Notes: generated by a model not told the origin, from the letters alone. A stretch of DNA of 64,000 nt from JBJXFE01 sp046153875 (GCA_046153875.1 JBJXFE010000054.1:1-64000); one strand, 5' to 3'. Numbered from the stretch's first letter, positions 43,583 to 53,292 are shown. Numbers and translations are program-made.

Positions 43583-45792
43583 GGTTTGTCCTTACCGTTG
43601 ATGTTGCTCACGTCCGTTCCGGTCGCCCCCGACGCTGCGCCGACGACCGGGACCCTCGGCCGCGGCGCCGGGCCGTCCGCGTCGCGGCGCTGCTCACGGC
43701 TGCGGTCGTAATCCATGCCCTTCTCCGGCGGCTGGCCGTAGTACTCGGGGTGCTGGTATTGACCGCGCTCGGGGCCGGTTTTCTCGCGCTCAACGGGCGC
43801 GCCGTGGAGACGCATTCGCAGGTCGTTACGAACGGCCTCGACGCGCCAGGAGACCTTCCCTCCCGCAACGCCGCCGCCGATGCGGAACGAGCACAGCGGC
43901 GCGGCCTCGCCCGGCACGGCGTGCTCGCCCACCCGGAGCGCCTCCTCGCTGATCTCCTCGGCCACGTGCAGCATGGGCATCGGCGCGCCCACGGCGGTGA
44001 GCGTGTAGCGCGGGTCTTTGTTGATGCCGCCGAAGTACGCGGGCAGATCGACGACCACCCCGCCCCACTCGTCCAACGTCACTTTGCCGGAGTAGAAGTT
44101 GATGACTTCTGGTGACTCGACGGCGTAGTGCAGCAGGTATTTGTTTTCGGGATCAAACGGATGGTCGATGCGGAATGTCTTGGTGCCGCTCGCACCGAGG
44201 TCGCCATTGGCGTAGACGGCATAGCCGCTCGCTGCGGAGGCGCTATACCCCCGGACGCCATAATTGGAGCCCGAGATGGCGGCCGCCGACCCATAAACGC
44301 CGCGTCCCGTCCCGCTGTTGCTCAGGCCATAAACGCCGTAGTTGTTGCCACTGTCTGCGCTAGCCCACCCGAAGACGCCGTCCCCTGAGCCGCGGCTCCG
44401 CCCGTGTACGCCGGAGTTCAAACCTGTGCTGGCTGTGACTTCGCCATAAACACCGAATCCCGACGCGCTGTTGCTTTCGCCGAAGACGCCGTAGTTAAAA
44501 CCTGTGCTGGCTGTGGCTATGCCATAAACACCGATCCCCTCCGTGCTGTCAGCCACGCCACGCACGCCGTTTGTTTCGCCGGTGGTCGCCCATGCCCTCC
44601 CAAAGACGCCGCGCCCCTCCGTGCTGGCGCTCTCGAAGCGCCCGCCGTAGGTCAGGCCGGTGCCCGAGGGTGCGTAACCGAAAACGCCGGCGGCCAGGCT
44701 GGTTGAGCTGGCGCTCAGCCCATACACGCCGTAGGTGATGCCGCTTCCGGCGAGGGCCGAACCGAAGACGCCGCGCCCGGACGTGCTGGAGTTCTCGCCG
44801 TACACGCCGTAAGTGGTTCCCGACGAAGCGCTCGCCACGCCCGCGACGCCGTTCCCGGACGTGCTGGCGCTGCGGCCGAACACGCCGAAGTTGACCCCGC
44901 TCAGGCTGGTTGTCACGCCGTAAAGGCCCGAAACGCCACTGCTTGCGGAGGTGTTCTCCCCACGAATGATGTGGGAAGCGCTCGACCCGATAAGCGTGAA
45001 CGGCACGGCGGTCGTCGCGGGCTGCCACGTCCCCAGGCCCAACCCATCGCTGGTCAGCACGCGCCCCGCGACGGCGCCGGTCGGCATCGCGAACGCGCTC
45101 ATCCGCCCTGTGCCCGCGACGTCAAGCGCGGCCGTGGGCGTCGTGGTCCCGATACCCACGTTGCCCGCGGTGTACACGGCCGCGCTCCCGTTGAGCGTGA
45201 ATGGTGATGCGCCGGCGGGGCCCTGCGCCCCCGTGGCGCCGGTGAGGCCGATCGGGCCTTGCGGGCCCGTAGCGCCTGTGGGACCCAGCGGCCCTGTCGG
45301 CCCAACCGGGCCTTGAACTCCAGCGTTTCCTTGAGCTCCGATCGGCCCCACAAGCCCCGTTGGCCCTTGGGGACCCATCGGTCCCTGCGGGCCGGGGTTG
45401 CCGTTCAAGGCGAACTGCGCCACGGGCGCGGCAGTAATCCGCTGGCGCGGCGTGAGCGTCACGAACGCGCCCGAACCTGCCGGACTGCGGACCTCGAACT
45501 CGAGCCAGCGCGTGTCTCCTCCGAACGCGCTGGAACCGAAGTCGAGGTCCTGGGTGAAGCGCCCCTGCGTGAGCGCCACGTTGAGTCGCTCGATCGTCGA
45601 ACCGATCTGCGTGCCCCCCGTCTCCGCGCCGAAGAGCTTGAACCGCAGGTCCACCGGCCCGGGCGCGGGCTGGCCCGACGTGCGGAGTTCCGCCTGGTAC
45701 GTCAGGGAACTGCCGACGGGCGTCTGAGCCATACAACGCACGGCGAGCACGAAGATCACGGCGATGCGGGTGAACGTGACGAATCGGTTCAT
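43579..45792 (-). CDS. Secreted collagen-like protein with GVYG repeats
   Basis: Protein of 737 aa. Signal peptide (M-N-R-F-V-T-F-T-R-I-A, ending C-M-A-Q). Residues 24-128 form a conserved N-domain (V-G-S-S-L-T-Y-Q-A-E-L-R). A collagen-like G-x-y stretch follows at about 131-190 (G-P-M-G-P-Q-G-P-T-G), then a tail-fibre-like N-V-G-I-G-T-T-T-P motif near 210. The centre (about 280-530) is a run of Y-G-V-Y-G, F-G-V-F-G and G-V-R-G repeats with Ser/Thr. A C-terminal domain (about 545-670) has D-P-E-N-K-Y-L-L-H-Y and a long Pro/Arg-rich tail. It is exported and probably surface-exposed and fibrous. No anchor is visible. Confidence 0.86.
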   Translation of the reverse strand: MNRFVTFTRIAVIFVLAVRCMAQTPVGSSLTYQAELRTSGQPAPGPVDLRFKLFGAETGGTQIGSTIERLNVALTQGRFTQDLDFGSSAFGGDTRWLEFEVRSPAGSGAFVTLTPRQRITAAPVAQFALNGNPGPQGPMGPQGPTGLVGPIGAQGNAGVQGPVGPTGPLGPTGATGPQGPIGLTGATGAQGPAGASPFTLNGSAAVYTAGNVGIGTTTPTAALDVAGTGRMSAFAMPTGAVAGRVLTSDGLGLGTWQPATTAVPFTLIGSSASHIIRGENTSASSGVSGLYGVTTSLSGVNFGVFGRSASTSGNGVAGVASASSGTTYGVYGENSSTSGRGVFGSALAGSGITYGVYGLSASSTSLAAGVFGYAPSGTGLTYGGRFESASTEGRGVFGRAWATTGETNGVRGVADSTEGIGVYGIATASTGFNYGVFGESNSASGFGVYGEVTASTGLNSGVHGRSRGSGDGVFGWASADSGNNYGVYGLSNSGTGRGVYGSAAAISGSNYGVRGYSASAASGYAVYANGDLGASGTKTFRIDHPFDPENKYLLHYAVESPEVINFYSGKVTLDEWGGVVVDLPAYFGGINKDPRYTLTAVGAPMPMLHVAEEISEEALRVGEHAVPGEAAPLCSFRIGGGVAGGKVSWRVEAVRNDLRMRLHGAPVEREKTGPERGQYQHPEYYGQPPEKGMDYDRSREQRRDADGPAPRPRVPVVGAASGATGTDVSNINGKDKP

Positions 45793-45828
45793 GGTCCTGG
45801 CTCCAGTTCCGGCAGGTGGTCGCCGCGC

Positions 45829-48246
45829 CTACCGCTCCGTGTTCGGCGCGATGTAGTCCACGCGCCTCTCGATCGGCTTTCCGTAGAACTCGGGGTGCTG
45901 GTACGTACCCTTCTCGCCCGCCGGCTTGTCCATCTCGACCGGCGCCCCGTAGTTCTGGGCGTACAGGTCGTGACGCACCGCTTCCACCCGCCACGAGACC
46001 TTGCCGCCCGGCGCGCCCCCGGCGACGCTGAACGAACAGGGGCTCCCCGACTCCATCGCCCCGGCGCTGATCTCGACCGCGACGTGCAGGAGCGGCATCG
46101 GCGCCCCGACCGCCGTGAGCTGATAGCGCGGATCGCGGTTGATCTTCGAGAAGTACGCCGGCAGGTCGATCACCGCGCTCCCCTGGCCATCGAGGGTCGC
46201 CGTCCCCGAGTAGAAGTTCAGGCACTCGGGGCTCTCCGACGAGTAATGCAGCAGGTACTTGTTCTCCGGATCGTCCGGGTGATCGATGCGGAAGGGTTTG
46301 AGGCCGCTGGCCCCGAGCGTGCCGAAGCTGAATACGCCAAAGCCCGTCACCGCGTTGTTGAATCGCCCGGTCGTGCCGTAGAAGTCGCCCAGGCCGTAGA
46401 CGCCGTAGCCGCGATCTGTGGCCACCTCGCCGAAGACGCCGATGGGCAGATCGCCCGCGGCGGTGGTCGCCGAGGCATATCCGCGGACACCGTAGCCGTT
46501 GGGACTGTTGGTGCGCCCGTAGACGCCCCAGCCGTCGCCCGTCGATGCGGTCGCCCACCCGAAGACGCCGCGCCCGCTCGTGCTCGCGGACTCCCCGCGC
46601 ACGCCGTAGGTGGAGCCGCTTGCGGCGGTGGCGTCGCCGAAAACGCCGCGTCCGGTGGTGCTGTTCGCCTCACCCCACAGGCCGGTGGTGATGCCCGACC
46701 CGAACGCGGAGGCAAAGACACCGCGCCCCGCGGCTCCGGTGGACTGGGCCTGGACGCCCGTGTCACCGGCGGACGAAGCGAACACGCCCGTGCCGTCGAC
46801 GCTGTTCGTGAAGAAATACCCGCCGTAGTTGGCGCCGCTCGTTGCCAGGTTCGCGCCCTCGACCCCGCGCCCGCCCGTGCTGCTGGTCTGGAAGTACCCG
46901 CCGCGCGTCGTGCCCGTCGTTCCGGTGACAGCGCCGAATACCCCGTAACCGCCGGTGGAGGCGGAGGTGCCGTACACGCCGTAGTTGATGCCCGCGGTGC
47001 CCGTGGCCTCGCCGCGGACGCCGACGTTGTCGGGGTTGCTGCCGAAGACGCCGTAGCCGCTCGTGGATGAAGACGACCCGTAGACGCCGTAAGCCGTGCC
47101 CGTTGCGGCCGTGGAGGCGCCGCGCACGCCGAGAAACCCGGCGCTGATGCCGTAGACGCCGTAACCGTTCGCGCTGTCCGATTCGCCGTACACACCGTAG
47201 TTGGCGCCGGTCGTGCCGCTGGCATACCCCTTGACGCCGACGTTGTCGGTGGTAATGCCATACACGCCGTAGCCGGAGACGCTCGCCGACTCGCCGTACA
47301 CCCCGTAGGTGGTGCCGGTCGCGGCGGTCACGTTTCCGTGAACGCCCGTGCCGCCCGTGGAAAACGACTGGAACCACCCGCCCTTACCCGCGCCGCTCGT
47401 CCCGGTATTGCGACCGAAGACGGCGTAGGCGCCCGCGTCCGGCGAATACGACGCCAGTCCCGGCTGCCCGGAGTTGCCGAATGCCTGAATGGCCGGACCG
47501 GTGGTGTTGGTGATGTTGAGTACGCCAGCGATCGGGTTGGCCGCGCTCCCCGTATACGGCAGCGTCACAAAGCCGGGCAGACCTTGCGAACCGGTCGCCC
47601 CTGTGGGCCCGACGGGCCCCTGCAACCCTGTCGGCCCCGTGAACCCGATCGGGCCCTGGAGGCCCGCGGCGCCGGTGAGGCCGATCGGACCCTGGGACCC
47701 TGTCGCCCCGGTCAGACCCGTCGGGCCCTGAAGACCCTGCAACCCCTGAGGTCCCGCGGGACCGGTTGCGCCCGTGGCCCCGATCAGCCCGGTCGGCCCA
47801 GGCGGACCGTCAGGCCCGATCGGGCCCTGAGGACCCGTCGCACCCTGCGGACCCGGGTTCCCCGCGAGCGCGAACGCCGCCACCGGTGCGATGGTGATCC
47901 GCTGACGCGGCGTCAGGGTGACGAACGCGCCCGCGCCGGCGGGGCTGCGCACGCCGATTTCCATCCAGCGGGCGTCCGGGCCGAACACCGCGCCGAAGTC
48001 GAGCGGCACGCTGAACCGCCCTTGACTCGGCGTGAGATTGAACACCTGGATCGTCGAGCCGATCTGCCCGCCGTTCGACTCGGCCGGGAAGAGCGCGAAC
48101 TGCACGTCGATCGGCGCGGCGACCGGCACGCCCCCGGATCGCAGTTCCGCCTGGTACTGAAACGCCGTGCCGACCGGAGTCTGGGCACGGATCATCGAAG
48201 AGGCGACCCCCAACACGGCCGCGGCCAAGGCGCACCATCGCTTCAT
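45829..48246 (-). CDS. Secreted collagen-like protein with GVYG repeats, tandem paralogue
   Basis: Protein of 805 aa, with the same plan as the gene downstream: signal peptide (M-K-R-W-C-A-L-A-A-A-V, ending M-I-R-A-Q), N-domain with V-G-T-A-F-Q-Y-Q-A-E-L-R, a collagen-like stretch (about 130-210, longer than in the neighbour), a long repeat region with G-V-Y-G, G-V-F-G and G-V-R-G, and a C-terminal domain with D-P-E-N-K-Y-L-L-H-Y. The pair is separated by 36 bp and clearly arose by duplication, with divergent repeats. GGGAGA lies about 9 nt before the ATG. The in-frame reading from 48447 is unsupported. Confidence 0.87.
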   Translation of the reverse strand: MKRWCALAAAVLGVASSMIRAQTPVGTAFQYQAELRSGGVPVAAPIDVQFALFPAESNGGQIGSTIQVFNLTPSQGRFSVPLDFGAVFGPDARWMEIGVRSPAGAGAFVTLTPRQRITIAPVAAFALAGNPGPQGATGPQGPIGPDGPPGPTGLIGATGATGPAGPQGLQGLQGPTGLTGATGSQGPIGLTGAAGLQGPIGFTGPTGLQGPVGPTGATGSQGLPGFVTLPYTGSAANPIAGVLNITNTTGPAIQAFGNSGQPGLASYSPDAGAYAVFGRNTGTSGAGKGGWFQSFSTGGTGVHGNVTAATGTTYGVYGESASVSGYGVYGITTDNVGVKGYASGTTGANYGVYGESDSANGYGVYGISAGFLGVRGASTAATGTAYGVYGSSSSTSGYGVFGSNPDNVGVRGEATGTAGINYGVYGTSASTGGYGVFGAVTGTTGTTRGGYFQTSSTGGRGVEGANLATSGANYGGYFFTNSVDGTGVFASSAGDTGVQAQSTGAAGRGVFASAFGSGITTGLWGEANSTTGRGVFGDATAASGSTYGVRGESASTSGRGVFGWATASTGDGWGVYGRTNSPNGYGVRGYASATTAAGDLPIGVFGEVATDRGYGVYGLGDFYGTTGRFNNAVTGFGVFSFGTLGASGLKPFRIDHPDDPENKYLLHYSSESPECLNFYSGTATLDGQGSAVIDLPAYFSKINRDPRYQLTAVGAPMPLLHVAVEISAGAMESGSPCSFSVAGGAPGGKVSWRVEAVRHDLYAQNYGAPVEMDKPAGEKGTYQHPEFYGKPIERRVDYIAPNTER

Positions 48247-48390
48247 CGAAGAGTCTCCCGGTGTGTGGGTCCGGCACGGACCCACTCTCCAGGGCAGGCG
48301 ATGTGGGTGCGGGGCGCGGGCGCGGATTCCCGTGACGCCCGGCGGTGCACGGGGGCGACCCGTACCGTCGGCCGCTGATCGCCGGGGACC

Positions 48391-48419
48391 TTGTGAGGAT
48401 TCAGTTTGTGTGCGACAAT
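48391..48419 (+). promoter_or_regulatory. Promoter of the second sigma-kinase operon
   Basis: TTGTGA at 48391-48396, a 17-nt spacer and GACAAT at 48414-48419 in the divergent gap. A leader of about 20 nt with GGGGAA before the ATG follows. Confidence 0.55.
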
Positions 48420-48445
48420 GGGCCCGTAACGGGGAACGATCGACC

Positions 48446-49036
48446 ATGACGCTCGAACAACCCGCGACGCCGGTGGCAAGGATGCTCGATGCCGTCGTGC
48501 GGGGGGATCGTTACGCGTCTGAAGAGTTGTTGCCGCACGTCTACGACGAGCTGCGCCGCCTGGCCCGGGTCCACCTGGCGAACGAGAAAGCCGGGCTGAC
48601 CCTTCAGCCCACGGCCCTGGTCCACGAGGCGTACCTGCGGCTGATCGGCTCCGGCACGGGCGCGGAACCGTCGTGGGATAGCCGGGGTCATTTCTTCGCC
48701 GCGGCCGCGATGGCCATGCGACGCATCCTCGTCGAGCGGGCGCGGAAGAAAGGTCGCATCCGTCACGGAGGCGACCGGGAGCGCGTCCCGCTCACCGAGA
48801 CGGTGTCGTCGTTCGAGCCGGAGGACGTGGACCTGGTCGCGCTCGACGACGCGCTGAACGCCCTGGAAGCCCACAACCAGCGCGTCGGACGCGTCGTCAT
48901 GCTCCGGTACTTCGCGGGGCTGGGCATCGAGGACGTGGCGGCCGCGCTCGGGGTCGGCGTCACGACCGTGAAGGCGGAGTGGAACTACGCGCGGGCGTGG
49001 TTGCACCGGCGTCTGGCGGACGGGGCGGAGGCGTGA
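48446..49036 (+). CDS. ECF-type sigma-70 family factor (planctomycete ECF_sigma70 group)
   Basis: Protein of 196 aa. Region 2 has L-P-H-V-Y-D-E-L-R-R-L-A and L-T-L-Q-P-T-A-L-V-H-E-A-Y-L-R-L. Region 4 has V-V-M-L-R-Y-F-A-G-L-G-I-E-D-V-A-A-A-L and V-T-T-V-K-A-E-W-N-Y-A-R, with a helix-turn-helix. It belongs to the same family as the sigma factor at 37268, with moderate similarity. GGGGAA lies about 11 nt before the ATG. The stop overlaps the kinase GTG (GTGA). Confidence 0.93.
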   Translation: MTLEQPATPVARMLDAVVRGDRYASEELLPHVYDELRRLARVHLANEKAGLTLQPTALVHEAYLRLIGSGTGAEPSWDSRGHFFAAAAMAMRRILVERARKKGRIRHGGDRERVPLTETVSSFEPEDVDLVALDDALNALEAHNQRVGRVVMLRYFAGLGIEDVAAALGVGVTTVKAEWNYARAWLHRRLADGAEA

Positions 49037-52000
49037 CCAGGGCCGCGCCCATGCCCCCCACGCCGGCGCCGATCCGCCCCACCGCGATCGAGCTGCTCGA
49101 CGAGGTTTCACGGCGGCCCGCCGCGGAGCGCTCGGGGTACCTCGACCAGCGCTGCGGCGGCGACCGGGCTCTGCGCGCCGAGGTCGAGTCGCTCCTCGCG
49201 CACCTGGATGCCGCGCCCGGATTCCTGCGCCAGACGCCGTTCGACGGACCGGGGTTCGCCGCCGCCGGGGGCGTTGCGGGCGCTCCGCTGCCGCCGGGGA
49301 CGCGCGTGCTGCGCTACACGATTGATCGCGTGCTGGGCGAGGGCGGAATGGGCGTGGTCTACCTGGCGCGTCAGGAGCACCCCGATCGGCCCGTGGCCCT
49401 GAAGCTCATCCGCCCGATCGCGGCCACGCCCGCGATGATCCGCCGATTCGCTCGCGAGGCGCAGATGCTCGGACGGCTCCAGCACGCCGGGATCGCGCAG
49501 ATCTTCGAAGCGGGGACGGCCGACGTGGGCGGCGGCGCGGCCCAGCCGTTCCTCGCCATGGAGTACGTCGAGGGTGTCCCGATCACGGAGTACGCCCGAG
49601 CGAGAGACCTGGACCGGCGTGCGCGGCTCCGACTTGTCGGCACCCTCTGCGAAGCCGTGGAGCACGCCCACCAGCGCGGGCTCATCCACCGCGACCTCAA
49701 GCCCGCGAACATTCTCGTCACCGCCACGGGCGAGCCAAAAATCCTCGACTTCGGCGTCGCCCGAGCGGTGGGCGGCGTCGCGCCCGGGGCCACCATGGCC
49801 ACGGAGGTCGGTGTCCTGGTCGGCACGCTCGCGTACATGAGCCCCGAGCAGGTCGGCGGCGCGGGCACGGACTCCGCGGGGAACCCGCTCGACACGCGCT
49901 CGGATATCTACGCCCTGGGCGTGCTGATGTACGAACTACTGTGTTCACGGCTGCCGCACGACACGGCGGGGCTCGAGCTGTTCGAGGCCGCCCGGATGGT
50001 CCGCGAGCGCGAGCCGGAGCGCCCGGGCACTCTGGATCGCTCGCTGCGCGGGGACGTCGAGACCATCGTCCTGACCGCGATGGCCAAGGACCGCGACCGG
50101 CGGTACGCATCGGCGGGTGCGCTCCGCGAGGACATCGGGCGCTGCCTGGCGGGCGAACCGATCGCCGCCCGGCAGGACTCGGCGCTCTACGTGCTCCGCA
50201 AGCAGCTCCGCCGCTACCGGGTGGCGGTGGCGGCGGGCGTGCTGTTCGCGGCGCTGCTGGCGGGCTTCGGCGTGTGGGCGTCGGGGCAGGCGCGGGCGTA
50301 CCGGCTGCTCGCGGGGCGCGAGGCGTCCGCCAAGCTACGCATCAGTGAGCAGGAGCGCGAGGCGGTCGAGTTGCTTCGCGTGAGCGACATCGAGCGCGGG
50401 CGCATGCTCACGCTCGGCGGCGACCTGCGCGGCGCCGAGCGGGCCCTCTGGGGTGCGTTCGCCGCGCGCCCCGGTGCCGACGACGCCACCTGGGCCCTGC
50501 GCGAGCTCTACTTCCGGTTCCCGCTTCTCCGCACGCTTTCGGCGGGCGACGGCGACCTCTTCTCGGCTCGCTTCAACCACGACGGCACGCTCCTGGCCAC
50601 CGCCGGCGATCAGGGGCACGTCGACCTCTGGAACCCGGCAACCGGCGACCTGATCCGGACGCTCCGCGGCCACACGCAGCGCCTCAACTGCGTCCGCTTT
50701 AGCCCCGACGGCACGCTGCTGGGCTCGGGCGGGCTGGACTCGGTGATCCGCCTCTGGAACGTGCACGACGGGTCGCCCGCCGGCGCGCTCGAGGGGCACA
50801 CGCGCTCGATGCACGAGTTTGTGTTCAGCTCCGATGGAACGCTGATCTACTCGAGCGGCCAGGACGGCACGATCAGAATGTGGGACGTCCCCACCCGGTC
50901 GCTGCTCCGCCAGCAGCAGAGCCGCGCGAACGGCTGGGCCGTCCGGCTGGACCCCGGCCGCGCCGGGAGCCCGGCGACCCGGGTGCTGCACACGGACATG
51001 GCCGGGATGGTCTACGTCCGCGACGCCCTGACGCTCGACCTGCAGCACCAGTTCCAGGCCCATCCGGGCACCACCTACTGCATCGCGTTCTCGCCCGACG
51101 GCGAGGTCCTGGCCTCCGCCGGCAGCGACGAGCAGGTCGCCCTCTGGAGCGCGTCGGACTGGAGCCTCATCCGGCGCGCGGACCTCAAGGCCGGGGGCGT
51201 CCGCGGCATGGACTTCAGCCCCGACGGGTCCATGATCGTTGCCACCGGCTGGCGCACGACCGTCGTCGTGGACGCACGAACTCTGGAACCGGCCGCGGCG
51301 GGGGTCACGCTGCCCGACTTCCGCGGCGGATGGTGCGCCCAGTTCATCCCGGACGCCCGCACGCTCGTCACGACATCCCGGGGCCCCGGCGACGCGCGCC
51401 TCTGGGCGGTCGGTCCGTACGCGGGCGCCCGGACCGTCGTGGCCCACGCGGGAACCGTGGTGGGCCTGGCCGTCAGTCCCGACGGCACTCGGCTGGCCTC
51501 GTCCGGTACGGACGGGTCGTACAAAATATGGGACGCCGCGTCCGCCGCCGAACTGAAGGCATGGACGTCACGCAGCCCCGTGCGCGCCATGGCGTTCTCT
51601 CCCGACGGCCTGTGGCTGGCCTCGGCGCACTCCAGCGGCACCGTCCGCGCCAACCCTCTGACGGACGTGGGGCGTCGAACTAACGACGGCAAGGGCCATC
51701 GCGGAAGCGTGGAAGGCCTCGCGTACCGGCCCGACGGCCGGCTCGTTTCGGGCGGCACGGACGGGACCATTCGCCTGTGGGAAGCACCGGAGGGGCAGGA
51801 ACTCGCGAGTGTCGACGCCGGCTCCGCCGTTGGGGGACTGGCGGTCAGCCCGGACGGCCGGTGGATCGCCGCGAACACGACCGACCGGCTCGCCATGGTC
51901 TGGGACGGCGCGACGCTCGCGCCCGTCTCCGCCGGCTCGGAGCGGGCCGGATCGCTCGTTCGAGGAGTGATCTTCTCGCCCGACTCGGCCCGCCTGTTCA

Positions 52001-52443
52001 TGCCCACGTCGGCCGGCCCGATCGAGGTGTGGGACCCGCGAACCGGCGCACCCCTCCAGCAGTTCAATGGGCACACGCGTATCGTGCCGGCGATCGCGTT
52101 CAACGCCGACGGAGACGTGCTCGCCGCCGCGGGACAGGACGCCCTCCTGAGCTTCTGGGACGTCCGATCGGGCCGCTGTCTTGCCTCCTTACCGACGGGC
52201 GAGACGGGCGTTCAGAATCTTGCCTGGCTTCCCGCGTCGTCCGCCGACCCAACGCCGGCGCGCCTCGTGCTGGCCTGTGATGCGGGGAGGCTCGTCTACA
52301 TTGGTTTCGCCCCGCTGGACGACCGTGTCCGCGGCAACGCCCGGAGCCATGCCGACCACTCCGGCACGGACCCCGCCTCCACCGAGCGAGCCCGACGACT
52401 CCGGGAGTGGCTCGGGGCACGAGCGGAAGACTCGCCACCCTGA
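49033..52443 (+). CDS. Ser/Thr protein kinase with WD40 repeats, paralogue
   Basis: Protein of 1136 aa from a GTG overlapping the sigma factor stop. After a helical N-segment (L-L-D-E-V-S-R-R-P, S-L-L-A-H-L-D-A-A-P-G-F-L) the kinase runs from about 95 to 375: L-G-E-G-G-M-G-V-V-Y (102-110), Lys124 in V-A-L-K-L-I, H-R-D-L-K-P-A-N-I-L, L-D-F-G-V-A-R and an activation segment with S-P-E-Q. A membrane segment near 395-420 (V-L-F-A-A-L-L-A-G-F-G-V-W) is followed by WD40 repeats to the C-terminus, with R-L-W-N and I-W-D-A type ends. It has the same plan as 33910-37275. An ATG at 49051 is an alternative start. Confidence 0.92.
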   Translation: MTRAAPMPPTPAPIRPTAIELLDEVSRRPAAERSGYLDQRCGGDRALRAEVESLLAHLDAAPGFLRQTPFDGPGFAAAGGVAGAPLPPGTRVLRYTIDRVLGEGGMGVVYLARQEHPDRPVALKLIRPIAATPAMIRRFAREAQMLGRLQHAGIAQIFEAGTADVGGGAAQPFLAMEYVEGVPITEYARARDLDRRARLRLVGTLCEAVEHAHQRGLIHRDLKPANILVTATGEPKILDFGVARAVGGVAPGATMATEVGVLVGTLAYMSPEQVGGAGTDSAGNPLDTRSDIYALGVLMYELLCSRLPHDTAGLELFEAARMVREREPERPGTLDRSLRGDVETIVLTAMAKDRDRRYASAGALREDIGRCLAGEPIAARQDSALYVLRKQLRRYRVAVAAGVLFAALLAGFGVWASGQARAYRLLAGREASAKLRISEQEREAVELLRVSDIERGRMLTLGGDLRGAERALWGAFAARPGADDATWALRELYFRFPLLRTLSAGDGDLFSARFNHDGTLLATAGDQGHVDLWNPATGDLIRTLRGHTQRLNCVRFSPDGTLLGSGGLDSVIRLWNVHDGSPAGALEGHTRSMHEFVFSSDGTLIYSSGQDGTIRMWDVPTRSLLRQQQSRANGWAVRLDPGRAGSPATRVLHTDMAGMVYVRDALTLDLQHQFQAHPGTTYCIAFSPDGEVLASAGSDEQVALWSASDWSLIRRADLKAGGVRGMDFSPDGSMIVATGWRTTVVVDARTLEPAAAGVTLPDFRGGWCAQFIPDARTLVTTSRGPGDARLWAVGPYAGARTVVAHAGTVVGLAVSPDGTRLASSGTDGSYKIWDAASAAELKAWTSRSPVRAMAFSPDGLWLASAHSSGTVRANPLTDVGRRTNDGKGHRGSVEGLAYRPDGRLVSGGTDGTIRLWEAPEGQELASVDAGSAVGGLAVSPDGRWIAANTTDRLAMVWDGATLAPVSAGSERAGSLVRGVIFSPDSARLFMPTSAGPIEVWDPRTGAPLQQFNGHTRIVPAIAFNADGDVLAAAGQDALLSFWDVRSGRCLASLPTGETGVQNLAWLPASSADPTPARLVLACDAGRLVYIGFAPLDDRVRGNARSHADHSGTDPASTERARRLREWLGARAEDSPP

Positions 52444-52454
52444 CGGCCCCGGCG

Positions 52455-52700
52455 GAAGCTGTTCCCGCGGCGGGCTGGCCGATCGCGCCTGTGAGCTGAA
52501 GCCACCGCCGGTGCTGGTGCCGCCGCCCCTGTCGACTGAGTTCCAGGACGGTCCAGGTTCGGGCCGATCTGGGCCGCGACCATGGCGCGCAGCTCGGCGT
52601 ACACGACTTCGAGCAGCTCGCGGGTGCGATCGGATTCGCCGCGCCCGATGGCTTCGATGATCCGCGTGACCTCGCCCCGAGCTGGCTCCGCCCCGCTCAT
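52455..52700 (-). pseudogene. Composite pseudogene: sigma N-terminus joined to a fragment of a secreted-protein gene
   Basis: The minus strand from 52700 to about 52572 encodes V-T-R-I-I-E-A-I-G-R-G-E-S and L-L-E-V-V-Y-A-E-L-R-A-M, matching the N-terminal helices of the sigma factors in this window. The frame then enters DNA (52571-52470) that matches the central part of the secreted-protein gene at 43172: shared TCCTGGAACTC and CACCAGCACCGGCGG, and GATCGGCCAGCC. A one-base deletion just before the TCCTGGAACTC block shifts the frame, so the peptide is scrambled. Neither half is functional. It sits in the gap between the second kinase and the next gene, which holds no intact gene. Confidence 0.72.
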
Positions 52701-52792
52701 TCGAGGCCCCCGCCCCGAGCGCCGCTGCCGCCGGGTCGGCCCTCGGCGTACCGCGCCGGACAGCGCCGGGCGGTGAAGCCGGTATGCGCGAG

Positions 52793-53206
52793 CTACGACA
52801 CGATCGCGCCGGGCGCGATGTCCGCGGCCGGCGCGAGCAGGATGACGCGCCGCGGCGTGTTCGAATCCTTCGGCGCGTCGCTCGCCGCCAGCAACATACC
52901 CCGCGACTCCTCGCCGCGGATTACGCGCGGCGCGAGGTTGGCCACGAGGATGACCAGGCGCCCGGTCAGGTCCTCTGGCGTGTAGTGCCCGCGGATGCCG
53001 GCGCAGACCTGGCGCGTCGCTCCCGAGCCGTCGTCCACCTGAAGCCGGAACAGTCGGTCGGCGGAAGGATGGTTCTCCGCCTTCACGATCCGCGCCACGC
53101 GCAGGTCCACCTTCGCGAAGTCCTCGAACGTGATGCCCGGCTTGGGCTCGGGCGGGGCGATCGGCACGGGCACGGCGGGCGCGGGAGAGGATGCCGGCTG
53201 GTTCAT
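52793..53206 (-). CDS. tRNA-binding domain protein (MetG C-terminal/CsaA-like)
   Basis: Protein of 137 aa. After a Pro-rich tail (M-N-Q-P-A-S-S-P) it is a single EMAP/tRNA_bind OB-fold: I-T-F-E-D-F-A-K-V-D-L-R-V-A-R-I-V, N-H-P-S-A-D-R-L-F-R-L-Q-V and L-A-P-R-V-I-R-G-E-E-S-R-G-M-L-L-A. This is the C-terminal dimerisation and tRNA-binding domain of bacterial methionyl-tRNA synthetase, here standing alone. Such free-standing domains either pair with a shortened synthetase encoded elsewhere or act as CsaA-like chaperones. The frame upstream of 53206 is open but unsupported. A TAGACT box lies 46 nt upstream. Confidence 0.88.
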   Translation of the reverse strand: MNQPASSPAPAVPVPIAPPEPKPGITFEDFAKVDLRVARIVKAENHPSADRLFRLQVDDGSGATRQVCAGIRGHYTPEDLTGRLVILVANLAPRVIRGEESRGMLLAASDAPKDSNTPRRVILLAPAADIAPGAIVS

Positions 53207-53292
53207 GGTGTTCTCGCGTTGTGTGCTGGCGATCGGAGGCGGCGAGCACCCGGAGTCTAGGAACGACGCCAAGACCCCACGCGCCCGGCGCG

